In this document: positions 1 through 6,264 of the stretch, piece after piece
Layout: each line of letters opens with the position of its first letter
Numbering within the stretch: position 1 is the first letter of the stretch
NCBI GenBank assembly: GCA_027010005.1
Contig: JALVCM010000279.1
Location: forward strand, 1-10,062
Reading direction: 5' to 3'
DNA length: 10,062 bases
From: Thiohalobacter sp.
GTDB taxonomy: Bacteria > Pseudomonadota > Gammaproteobacteria > DSM-19610
Position numbers and translations under genes: made by a program
The notes under the pieces: model-generated
Told to the model about the DNA's origin: nothing
The model's input: only the letters and a program-made list of their open reading frames with translations
Database searches by the model: none

Positions 1-5
1 ACTAC

Positions 6-41
6 AAAAAAAAGCCCCCACCTTGCCGGTGAGGGCTTTTT
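6..41 (-). terminator. Intrinsic terminator of pstS
   Basis: An inverted repeat pairs bases 9-17 with 33-41 and bases 19-22 with 28-31, around a 5-base loop and one mismatch (18 against 32). The stem is GC-rich in the middle. Read on the minus strand it ends in a run of eight T, the classic Rho-independent layout. It begins 14 bases after the pstS stop codon, so pstS transcription very probably ends here. The A/T ends also pair, so it could work in the other direction for a gene beyond the window start. Confidence 0.9.
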
Positions 42-55
42 GATCGACTGCCTGC

Positions 56-1033
56 TTACTGCAACTTGAGCAGCTCCTTGTCGACAACCGACTTCGGCAT
101 GGGGATGTAACCGTCCTTGACCACGACATTCTGCCCCGCTTTGGACAACACCATCTTCAGGAACTCGCGCTCCAGCGGCGGCAGCGGCCTGTTGGGATGT
201 TTGTTCACATAGACATACAGGAAACGTGACAGCGGGTACTTGCCGGTAATGGCATTTTCCGGTGTCGCTTCAACAAACGGCTGGCCGGCCTTTTTCGTCA
301 GCGGCACAGTGCGTACGCCCGAGGTTTTATAACCAATACCGGAATATCCTATGCCGTTGAGCGAAGCAGATACCGACTGTACAACCGATGCGGAACCCGG
401 CTGCTCGTTGACGTTGTTCCGGTAGTCACCCTTGCACAACGCCTTCTTCTTGAAGTAACCGTAGGTACCGGAAACCGAATTGCGGCCGTACAGCTGGATA
501 GTGCGGTTTTTCCAGGCGCCTTCCAGACCCAGCTGGCCCCAGCGCGTGATATCTTCCGGGTAGCCACACTTGCGGGTGGATGAAAATACCGCGTCAACCT
601 GCGGAATCGTCATACCCTTGACCGGGTTATCCTTGTGTACAAACACGGCAAGCGCATCGATGGCAACGCGAATCGGGGTTGGCTTGTAACCGTAACGGCG
701 TTCAAAGGCTTCCAGTTCCTTGTCCTTCATCTTGCGACTCATCGGACCCAGGTTGGATGTACCTTCGGTCAGTGCCGGTGGCGCCGTGGAAGAACCTGCC
801 GCCTGAATCTGGATATTGACGTTGGGGTATTCACGCTTGAACTGCTCGGCCCACAGCGTCATCAGGTTGGCCAGGGTATCGGAACCGACACTGGACAGGT
901 TGCCGGATACGCCGCTGACGCGCTGGTAGTCAGGTATATTCGGATCTACTTTGGCATCTGCCATCAGCGAACTGCTGAAACCCAGCACTGCCGACAGTAC
1001 GCCGGCAACCAGTGTGTGTTTACGTAAAGCCAT
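56..1033 (-). CDS. pstS: Phosphate ABC transporter substrate-binding protein, PstS family
   Basis: Periplasmic protein of 325 residues that binds inorganic phosphate and hands it to the PstCAB importer. Residues 1-27 form a signal peptide: a basic start, a hydrophobic core, then an Ala-Asp-Ala cleavage region, with no lipobox Cys. Family motifs are SVGSDT (48-53), AAGSSTAP (78-85), LGPMSR (95-100) and [13 protein letters not shown] (183-195). R184, S188, G189 and T190 have the spacing of the phosphate ligands R135, S139, G140 and T141 of E. coli PstS. The GASD motif that carries the E. coli phosphate-binding Asp is replaced by GPMSR, as I recall from many long-branch PstS/SphX-type proteins. 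C156 and C200 could form a disulfide (inference). The start is supported by a strong AAGGAG-type ribosome site 7 bases ahead. A Pho box and -10 lie upstream and a terminator follows, so it is probably a single-gene transcript. No transporter permease or ATPase gene lies in the window. Confidence 0.93.
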   Translation of the reverse strand: MALRKHTLVAGVLSAVLGFSSSLMADAKVDPNIPDYQRVSGVSGNLSSVGSDTLANLMTLWAEQFKREYPNVNIQIQAAGSSTAPPALTEGTSNLGPMSRKMKDKELEAFERRYGYKPTPIRVAIDALAVFVHKDNPVKGMTIPQVDAVFSSTRKCGYPEDITRWGQLGLEGAWKNRTIQLYGRNSVSGTYGYFKKKALCKGDYRNNVNEQPGSASVVQSVSASLNGIGYSGIGYKTSGVRTVPLTKKAGQPFVEATPENAITGKYPLSRFLYVYVNKHPNRPLPPLEREFLKMVLSKAGQNVVVKDGYIPMPKSVVDKELLKLQ

Positions 1034-1038
1034 TCGTG

Positions 1039-1046
1039 TTCTCCTT
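1039..1046 (-). promoter_or_regulatory. Strong ribosome binding site of pstS
   Basis: The minus strand reads AAGGAGAA here, with GGAG ending 7 bases before the pstS ATG. It is the clearest Shine-Dalgarno sequence I found in the window. That fits a binding protein made in large amounts, and it fixes the pstS start. Confidence 0.85.
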
Positions 1047-1090
1047 GATCAGGAACAATTATGTTGAATCGGGTTTGTCACTGTGTGGAG

Positions 1091-1124
1091 ATGCTAGCCC
1101 TGCAATATGACAGGCGTATTACAG
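1091..1124 (-). promoter_or_regulatory. Pho box plus -10 element: PhoB-dependent promoter of pstS
   Basis: On the minus strand, 1124-1107 reads CTGTAAT-ACGC-CTGTCAT: two 7-base direct repeats separated by 4 bases, an 11-bp period. The E. coli Pho box consensus is two CTGTCAT-like half-sites with that same spacing. The second half-site is perfect and the first differs by one base; the spacer is less AT-rich than the consensus. Ten bases further down is TAGCAT (1096-1091), a 4/6 match to a sigma-70 -10. This is the usual arrangement when the Pho box replaces the -35. The implied start of transcription is near 1084, about 50 bases before the pstS ATG. The box overlaps the phoR stop codon (1119-1121). 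Confidence 0.82.
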
Positions 1125-2435
1125 TTGCAGGTTTTTTGCGGATTTGCAGCTGCGTAATTGTGATTCAGGGAACCGGCAACTGAAACGACTGCCACGTCCC
1201 GGTTCACTGTCGATTTCAAGGCGCCCCTGGTGCCGTAACAATACATGTTTCACAATGGCGAGTCCCAGGCCGGTACCACCACGCGCACGCGATCTTCCGG
1301 CGTCGACACGGTAAAAGCGTTCTGTCAGACGGGGAATATGCTGCGCCTCAATACCCGGCCCGGTATCGGTCACCGAAAACAGTGCGTACTCACCTTCACG
1401 TGCCCAGTTCACGCGAATACTGCCTCCCGCCGGTGTGTAATGCACGGCATTGAGTACCAGGTTGGAGAATGCGCTGTACAGCTCACTCTCCACGCCAACC
1501 AGGCACAGGTTGTCCTCGATATCGACTTCAAACCGGTGCCCTTCCCTGCCACTGAACGTCTTCGCCTGGCTGACAACCTGCGCTACCAGCTCGGGGATAT
1601 TGACAACCCGGGTCGCATGACCGGGCTCATCACTCTCCAGCCGTGCCAGCAGCATCAGGTCTTCGACCAGCCGGCTCATTCGCCGGGTCTGCTCCTGCAT
1701 GCTTTGCAGGGGAGCAAGACAACGCTCATCAGGGTCCTCATCAATCAATGCTTCCAGGTAGCCGGAAATCACTGTGAGCGGGGTGCGTAATTCATGTGAC
1801 ACATTGGCTACAAAATCCTGGCGCATGCGTTCCAGCTTCTGAATATGCGTCATATCGCGTGCGACAAGCAGGCGACGTTTTCCGGCATAAGGGACAAGGC
1901 GAATCCGCAGTGTCTGGCCCTCGTTGACCGGAGAAGGCATTTCGACACCCTGCGAATAATCACCACTGTGGAGATACTCCAGGAAGGCAGGATGCCGAAT
2001 CAGGTTGCTGATACGCTGACCACTGTCGCGCGGGAACTCAAAACCCAGGTAACGGGCAGCTGCCGTATTCCACCACTCGATCTCCTCGCTGTCAGGCCTG
2101 AGTTCAACAGTGGCATCCGGTAACGCACTGGTCATTTTATGCAGCCGTTTCAGCATACCGCTCAGGTTGCGCTTGCGCTTCTGGTTCCGCTGCTGTAACC
2201 GGTAGATATGCTCGAACGCTTCGTCCCAGATACCGCTGGCCTCGGGTGGCTTGAATGACTTGCTCTCGCGCAACCAGCGAACCAGTCGGTTGAGGTTATA
2301 AAGGTGCCAGCCAAGGTAAACAATGAGCACAAGTAACAGACCCACCATGGCCTGTCCCGTCAGTGCTCCGGCAAGCACCCCCGCCAGTACCAGTACAGCC
2401 AGCCGCCACAGCTCATTCTGCCAGGCTCGTGTCAC
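1119..2435 (-). CDS. phoR: Phosphate regulon sensor histidine kinase PhoR
   Basis: Inner-membrane sensor kinase of 438 residues that phosphorylates PhoB when phosphate is scarce, a signal normally read through the Pst transporter and PhoU. Two hydrophobic segments (about 10-26 and 29-46) have almost no periplasmic loop between them, as in E. coli PhoR. A charged linker follows, then a PAS domain (about 100-195). The kinase core is complete: H box with phospho-acceptor H214 in SHELRTPL, N box with N325 and N329, G1 box DTGPGI (357-362), F box ERFYR (372-376) and G2 box GGTGLGLAI (386-394). Length is close to E. coli PhoR. It starts with GTG, and the GTGA overlap with the phoB stop codon means one transcript and coupled translation. 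An AAGG ribosome site (2443-2446) lies 7 bases ahead of the start. Its tail carries the Pho box of pstS. Confidence 0.94.
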   Translation of the reverse strand: MTRAWQNELWRLAVLVLAGVLAGALTGQAMVGLLLVLIVYLGWHLYNLNRLVRWLRESKSFKPPEASGIWDEAFEHIYRLQQRNQKRKRNLSGMLKRLHKMTSALPDATVELRPDSEEIEWWNTAAARYLGFEFPRDSGQRISNLIRHPAFLEYLHSGDYSQGVEMPSPVNEGQTLRIRLVPYAGKRRLLVARDMTHIQKLERMRQDFVANVSHELRTPLTVISGYLEALIDEDPDERCLAPLQSMQEQTRRMSRLVEDLMLLARLESDEPGHATRVVNIPELVAQVVSQAKTFSGREGHRFEVDIEDNLCLVGVESELYSAFSNLVLNAVHYTPAGGSIRVNWAREGEYALFSVTDTGPGIEAQHIPRLTERFYRVDAGRSRARGGTGLGLAIVKHVLLRHQGRLEIDSEPGRGSRFSCRFPESQLRSCKSAKNLQL

Positions 2436-3124
2436 ACTTTTGCCTTGTCTGAAAAACGATATCCGGCGCCTCGCACGGTTTGTATGAAGCGATCACAGCC
2501 ACAGGCTGACAACGCCTTGCGCAGACGTCTGATGTGGACATCCACGGTGCGCTCTTCAACATAGATACCACGCCCCCAGACACGGTCGAGCAATTGTTCG
2601 CGGCTGTATACACGGTCAGGATGACGCATAAAAAAGGACAGCAAACGAAACTCTGTCGGCGCCAGCTCAATTTCCTTTTCATCGACCAGGACCCGGTGCT
2701 CGACCGGGTTCAGTGTGAGCCCACCAATCCGGATCACTTCCTGCTCCGATTCGGGGCTGGTTCGTCGTAACACAGCCTGTATCCGGGCAATCAGCTCTCT
2801 GGGCGAAAAGGGCTTGGTGACATAGTCGTCAGCCCCGGTTTCCAGCCCGCGTACCCGGTCATTCTCGTCACTGCGGGCTGTTATCATAATGACCGGCAGT
2901 GATGTGGTTAGCTCTTCACGACGCAGCCGCCTGGCAAGATCAACACCGCTCATACCCGGCAGCATCCAGTCCAGCAAGACAAGATCGGGAGGATTGGCAG
3001 CGATCGCCAGCAATGCCTGCTCGGCATCGGCAACCTCTTCCACACGAAAACCGGCTTTTGTCAGGGAATAACCCAGCATTTCGCGGATTGCCGACTCGTC
3101 TTCTACGACCAGAATACGTTTCAT
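2432..3124 (-). CDS. phoB: Phosphate regulon response regulator PhoB
   Basis: OmpR/PhoB-family transcription factor of 230 residues, the usual length. The receiver domain (1-120) has the acidic pocket E8, D9 and E10, phospho-acceptor D52 in LLDWMLPG, switch residue T82 and conserved K104 in TKPF. The winged-helix DNA-binding domain (about 132-228) has the family signature: [12 protein letters not shown], then [11 protein letters not shown], then a recognition helix in [16 protein letters not shown], and the wing ending in RGAGYRF. Its partner kinase is the overlapping phoR downstream, and a Pho box before pstS gives it a target in the window. The ribosome site is modest (CAGAGAA just before the ATG). 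The gene begins 48 bp after egtD on the same strand, so it could be expressed both by read-through and from its own Pho-box promoter. PhoB, and not another OmpR-type regulator, is well supported by context and sequence. Confidence 0.95.
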   Translation of the reverse strand: MKRILVVEDESAIREMLGYSLTKAGFRVEEVADAEQALLAIAANPPDLVLLDWMLPGMSGVDLARRLRREELTTSLPVIMITARSDENDRVRGLETGADDYVTKPFSPRELIARIQAVLRRTSPESEQEVIRIGGLTLNPVEHRVLVDEKEIELAPTEFRLLSFFMRHPDRVYSREQLLDRVWGRGIYVEERTVDVHIRRLRKALSACGCDRFIQTVRGAGYRFSDKAKV

Positions 3125-3160
3125 TTTCTCTGTTACCGGATCACGACAGCATCACAGCAA

Positions 3161-3189
3161 AGCACAGAAATATTACGATGATGTGACAG
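3161..3189 (-). promoter_or_regulatory. Candidate PhoB-binding half-sites upstream of phoB
   Basis: The minus strand carries three 7-base units in 11-bp phase: CTGTCAC (3189-3183), TCGTAAT (3178-3172) and CTGTGCT (3167-3161), with 4-base spacers ATCA and ATTT. The first unit matches the Pho half-site perfectly. The other two match CTGTCAT at 4/7 and 5/7, and the spacers are AT-rich as in the consensus. phoB is autoregulated through a Pho box in E. coli, so the position is right. I found no -10 as clear as that of pstS (TGTGAT at 3156-3151 is only 4 bases from the last unit), so this is a candidate. It overlaps the last codons and stop of egtD. Confidence 0.42.
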
Positions 3190-4180
3190 ACGCTTCCCCG
3201 GGGCTGGCAAGCACCAGTGAAAACCAGCCATTATCCGGTTCAAAATGTTGCTGAACAGCCAGCCCCGCACCGTTCAGCAAGGATTCCAGGCGGGCGGGCG
3301 TGAACTTGCGGCTGATCTCGGTAAGAATCCGCTCACCGGCTTCCAGTTCCAGGGTATGTCCCAGTGACCCAAGGTGTACAGACTGTCGGCAGCGCGATAC
3401 CAGGTACATCTCTATCTGGCTGGCCCGGGCATTAAACAGAGCGCGGTGTTCGAAGTTGGTGTCGCAGAAGTCCGCATCCAGTTCGCGGTTCAATACCTGC
3501 AGCAGGTTCAGGTTAAACTGTGCGGTAACACCTGACTCATCATTATAGGCGGCATGCAGCACACCGGGGTCCTTGACACGATCAGCGCCGAGTAGCAAAC
3601 CGTCGCCGGGACGCATAATGGCGCGCACCTCGGCAAGAAATGTCGCCGCTTCCTGCTCGGTGAAGTTACCGATTGTTCCACCAAGGAACAGGTACAGGCA
3701 ACGGCCTTCGCGTGGTGGCAACCCGGCCAGCCCCCCGTGATAGTCACCAACCAGCGCGTTGACCCGCAGCCAGTCATACTCCTGCACCAGTTGCTGTCCG
3801 CTGTCCCGTAGCATTTCCTCGCACACATCAAAGGGCCAGTAAGCCGCCGTCTCCCCGACCCGGTCACAGGCATCGAACAGGTGCCGCGTCTTGCGCGCGG
3901 TACCACTGCCGAACTCGACAATATGGTCCGGCCGCAATTGCTCAATGACCTCCCGCGCACAGGTCCGCAGCAGCGCCTCCTCGGTACGGGTCGGGTAGTA
4001 TTCACGGGTTTCGCAAATCGCATCGAACAGTTGCGAACCACGCTCGTCATAGAAGTACTTGGGTGGCATGGAACGCGGCGCATCGATCAACCCCGCACTG
4101 GCATCTTCCAGAATATCCTGGACTGGCACAACGGCCGGCACTCTGTGACTGGTCAGTCGTGACGCAATGTTGTCTTCCAT
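3173..4180 (-). CDS. egtD: L-histidine N(alpha)-methyltransferase EgtD
   Basis: Cytosolic SAM-dependent enzyme of 335 residues that trimethylates the alpha-amino group of histidine to hercynine, the first committed step of ergothioneine synthesis. The N-terminal motif YFYDERGSQLFDAIC is followed by EYYPTRTE, the SAM loop VEFGSGTARKT (88-98), the LGGTIGNF motif (166-173), and AYNDESGVTAQFN (211-223). The histidine-binding residues of M. smegmatis EgtD (Y56, N166, Y206, E282, S284) all appear here shifted by six: Y62, N172, Y212, E288 and S290. M258 likewise matches M252, a specificity residue. This argues for real histidine methylation and against a generic DUF2260-type methyltransferase. The gene diverges from egtC-egtB across an 80-bp gap and lies 48 bp before phoB. 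The ribosome site before the ATG is weak (GGTGGTG). Its 3' end carries a candidate Pho box. Confidence 0.95.
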   Translation of the reverse strand: MEDNIASRLTSHRVPAVVPVQDILEDASAGLIDAPRSMPPKYFYDERGSQLFDAICETREYYPTRTEEALLRTCAREVIEQLRPDHIVEFGSGTARKTRHLFDACDRVGETAAYWPFDVCEEMLRDSGQQLVQEYDWLRVNALVGDYHGGLAGLPPREGRCLYLFLGGTIGNFTEQEAATFLAEVRAIMRPGDGLLLGADRVKDPGVLHAAYNDESGVTAQFNLNLLQVLNRELDADFCDTNFEHRALFNARASQIEMYLVSRCRQSVHLGSLGHTLELEAGERILTEISRKFTPARLESLLNGAGLAVQQHFEPDNGWFSLVLASPGEASVTSS

Positions 4181-4260
4181 TTACACCACCATATTGGATA
4201 AACAGGCCGTATAGGCTACCATCGACGGCAATTCAGCGAAACAGAGAGCCTAGTCACCCG
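4181..4260. promoter_or_regulatory. Divergent egtD / egtC promoter region
   Basis: These 80 bp separate two divergent ergothioneine genes, so promoters for both directions should lie here or just inside the genes. For egtC the best match on the plus strand is TTGGAT (4194-4199), 17 bases, TACCAT (4217-4222). For egtD the best -10 on the minus strand is TATACG (4213-4208), with only a poor -35 17 bases ahead of it. I saw no convincing operator palindrome. Both promoter guesses are weak. Confidence 0.3.
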
Positions 4261-5040
4261 ATGTGCCGGATCGCCGCCTACCTGGGAGAGCCTGTCGCGC
4301 TGAGTCATTTTCTGCTCGATCCGCCACACAGCCTGGAAGTCCAGGGCTGGGCACCACAGGAACTCAAATACGCCAGACTGAATGCCGACGGGTTTGGTTT
4401 TGCCTGGTACGATAGCGAAGACCGGCCGGCCGCCTATATCAACCCGGCACCCATCTGGTCAGACCCGAATCTGCCGCACCTCGCGAGGACCCTCATCAGC
4501 CCGCTGTGGCTTGCAAGTGTCCGCAGTGCAACAGCCGGCAACCCGGTCAATCACGTCAACACACAGCCGTTCATCGACAGTGAGTTCCTGTTTGACCACA
4601 ACGGACTCATCGATGACTTCCACGGTTCGGTACAAAAGAACATGATCCGGCAGCTGGCGCCGGAACAACTTGCCACAATACGCGGCAACACCGAGTCCGA
4701 ATACCTGTTTGCCGCATTGAGACAGCTGCTCAATGACAACCCTGACCTTCCTGTGGAAACCGCGCTGGCTGAATTGATGGATAATATTGCCGTCTGGGCG
4801 GAAGATCATCGTTGCCTGCTCAACCTTGTCGTCAGTGATGGTGAGCGCCTGTATGCCGTGCGCCACGCAATCGGTGACGGCTGCCCCTCACTGTATTACA
4901 CTACCGACGATGAAATGTTCCCCGGCGCACAGCTCATTGCCTCGGAACGCCTGACCGAATCCGCATTCTGGCAAAGTGTGCCGGAACACCAGATTCTGAT
5001 CCTTGACCCGGAAGAGCCACCTGAACTGTTATCACTGTAA
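4261..5040 (+). CDS. egtC: Ergothioneine biosynthesis glutamine-amidotransferase-like hydrolase EgtC
   Basis: Class II (Ntn) amidohydrolase of 259 residues. In the mycobacterial pathway EgtC removes the gamma-glutamyl group from hercynyl-gamma-glutamylcysteine sulfoxide. The start is set by the chemistry: the protein begins Met-Cys-Arg-Ile, and Cys2 becomes the N-terminal nucleophile once Met is removed. The reading frame stays open upstream into egtD, but an earlier start would bury this Cys. Family motifs follow: NADGFGFAWY (41-50), ASVRSAT (85-91), HVNTQPF (98-104) and DHNGLIDDF (112-120) with the oxyanion-hole Asn-Gly, then EYLFAALR for the C-terminal part of the fold. Length fits EgtC and is far shorter than full glutamine amidotransferases. 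The ribosome site is poor (GAGAG, 12 bases ahead). egtB starts 2 bases after the stop, so the pair is one operon. Confidence 0.92.
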   Translation: MCRIAAYLGEPVALSHFLLDPPHSLEVQGWAPQELKYARLNADGFGFAWYDSEDRPAAYINPAPIWSDPNLPHLARTLISPLWLASVRSATAGNPVNHVNTQPFIDSEFLFDHNGLIDDFHGSVQKNMIRQLAPEQLATIRGNTESEYLFAALRQLLNDNPDLPVETALAELMDNIAVWAEDHRCLLNLVVSDGERLYAVRHAIGDGCPSLYYTTDDEMFPGAQLIASERLTESAFWQSVPEHQILILDPEEPPELLSL

Positions 5041-5042
5041 GC

Positions 5043-6191
5043 ATGGACGCACTGATCAATGAACTGGAAATGGCGCATGCGCTGGTACTGGCTCTCGCCG
5101 AGGATGCCGATGACGCCACTTTTCGCACCCAGTATCACCCTGACCTGAGCCCACTGGGCTGGCATCTTGGCCACTGTGTGTTTACCGAATGCCTGTGGCT
5201 ACATGAAAAAATTCGTGGTGATGACAGTGTCACAGCGCCGATTGCAGACTTCTACATCCCGCCACGTACACCGAAGCCGGAACGGGGCCAGCTGCTGCCA
5301 CCCCGGGAACCGATGCTCAACTGGGTACGGGACCTGCAGGAATACAACCTGCACTTTCTCTCCGATATACCACCACAGTGGCGTGAGCATGAACTGCTCA
5401 GGGACGACTACATTGTTCATTTCCTCATCCAGCACTACAGTCAGCACTACGAAACCATGCTCATGGTGCTGACCCAGAAGGCGCTTGCCGAAACAGCACT
5501 GAACGGACTGGACCCCTCACCCATGACAGCACAGATGCCCGGCGGGGAACGTATCGAGATACCCGCGGGGCATTATCGTATTGGTGGTGAATCACCCACT
5601 GCATACGACAACGAAGTACCACCGCAACATGCCGAACTGGGCGGGTTCCGGATCAGCAAAACACCTGTCAGTAATGCCGAGTTCCTGGGCTTTATCGAGG
5701 ACAACGGCTACCAGCGCGAGGAACTCTGGGAAAACGAAGGCAGGGCCTGGCTTGAGCAGCACGCTATTTCATCACCGGACCACTGGCGACAGACTGACGA
5801 GGGTATCTGGTACGGCGTCAGTCTGCGTGGCAGTTACGAACTGGCCCCGGATGAACCCGTATCCGGCATCAGCCGGCACGAAGCCCGCGCCTTTGCCAAC
5901 TGGGCCGGCGGACGCCTGCCACACGAGTACCAGTGGGAAGCCGCATGCCGTAGCGGAATACTGGAGCAAACCGGCCGTGCCTGGGAATGGTGTGACAATA
6001 CTTTCCACCCTTATGACGGCTTCAAGCCATTCCCATACCCGGAATATTCCCAACCCTGGTTCGATGAAAACCACTACAGCCTGCGTGGCGGCTGCCTGCA
6101 TACCCGCCCGGCAATCAAGCGTCCCAGTTTCCGCAACTTCTATGAACCCGACAAACGCCACATATTTGCAGGCCTGCGACTGACATTTTGA
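5043..6191 (+). CDS. egtB: Hercynine oxygenase / sulfoxide synthase EgtB
   Basis: Non-heme iron enzyme of 382 residues that uses O2 to join a thiol sulfur to the imidazole C2 of hercynine, giving a sulfoxide. Domain 1 is DinB-like (about 1-150), with GWHLGH (39-44) and HYSQHYE (131-137). H131 and H135 keep the H134-xxx-H138 spacing of the M. thermoresistibile enzyme, and H41 or H44 would be the third iron ligand. Domain 2 is a formylglycine-generating-enzyme-like fold (about 170-382), with ISKTPVSNAEFLGFI, ARAFANWAGGRLPHEYQWEAA, AWEW (313-316), LRGG (347-350) and FAGLRL (375-380). Y324 in HPYDGF is a plausible counterpart of catalytic Y377. There is no C-terminal methyltransferase, so it is not OvoA. 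A selenoneine synthase (SenA) is a relative, but egtC and egtD next door favour EgtB. No ribosome site is visible; the TAAGCATG junction suggests re-initiation after egtC. Confidence 0.92.
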   Translation: MDALINELEMAHALVLALAEDADDATFRTQYHPDLSPLGWHLGHCVFTECLWLHEKIRGDDSVTAPIADFYIPPRTPKPERGQLLPPREPMLNWVRDLQEYNLHFLSDIPPQWREHELLRDDYIVHFLIQHYSQHYETMLMVLTQKALAETALNGLDPSPMTAQMPGGERIEIPAGHYRIGGESPTAYDNEVPPQHAELGGFRISKTPVSNAEFLGFIEDNGYQREELWENEGRAWLEQHAISSPDHWRQTDEGIWYGVSLRGSYELAPDEPVSGISRHEARAFANWAGGRLPHEYQWEAACRSGILEQTGRAWEWCDNTFHPYDGFKPFPYPEYSQPWFDENHYSLRGGCLHTRPAIKRPSFRNFYEPDKRHIFAGLRLTF

Positions 6192-6264
6192 GCTGACCTG
6201 TTGCCAGCAAGAATATACCCACACAATCTTTGCATAATGAACCCTGCTTGATACACTGACCCTG
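6192..6264 (+). promoter_or_regulatory. Gap between egtB and the cyclic-di-GMP gene; promoter uncertain
   Basis: This 73-bp gap has no clear terminator and no ribosome site before the downstream ATG. The best promoter-like pair is TTTGCA (6229-6234), 17 bases, TACACT (6252-6257). That would start transcription almost at the ATG and give a leaderless message, which I consider unproven. Read-through from egtC-egtB is equally possible. Confidence 0.2.

Noticed and set aside
635..1027. Long plus-strand frame opposite pstS
   Set aside because: It is a shadow of a well-supported gene, with a composition unlike a real protein and no motif.
3143..3167. Cluster of three CTGT words close to phoB on the minus strand
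   Set aside because: Their spacing is 10 and 8 bp, not the 11 bp that PhoB needs. The phased set at 3161-3189 is the better candidate.
4063..4260. Upstream extension of the egtC frame to an ATG inside egtD
   Set aside because: It would place about 66 residues before the catalytic Cys2, which must be N-terminal, and would overlap egtD on the other strand.
6229..6257. Leaderless promoter for the GGDEF-EAL gene
   Set aside because: TTTGCA-17-TACACT is only a moderate match and would place the start at the ATG. Without transcript data it is not a finding.
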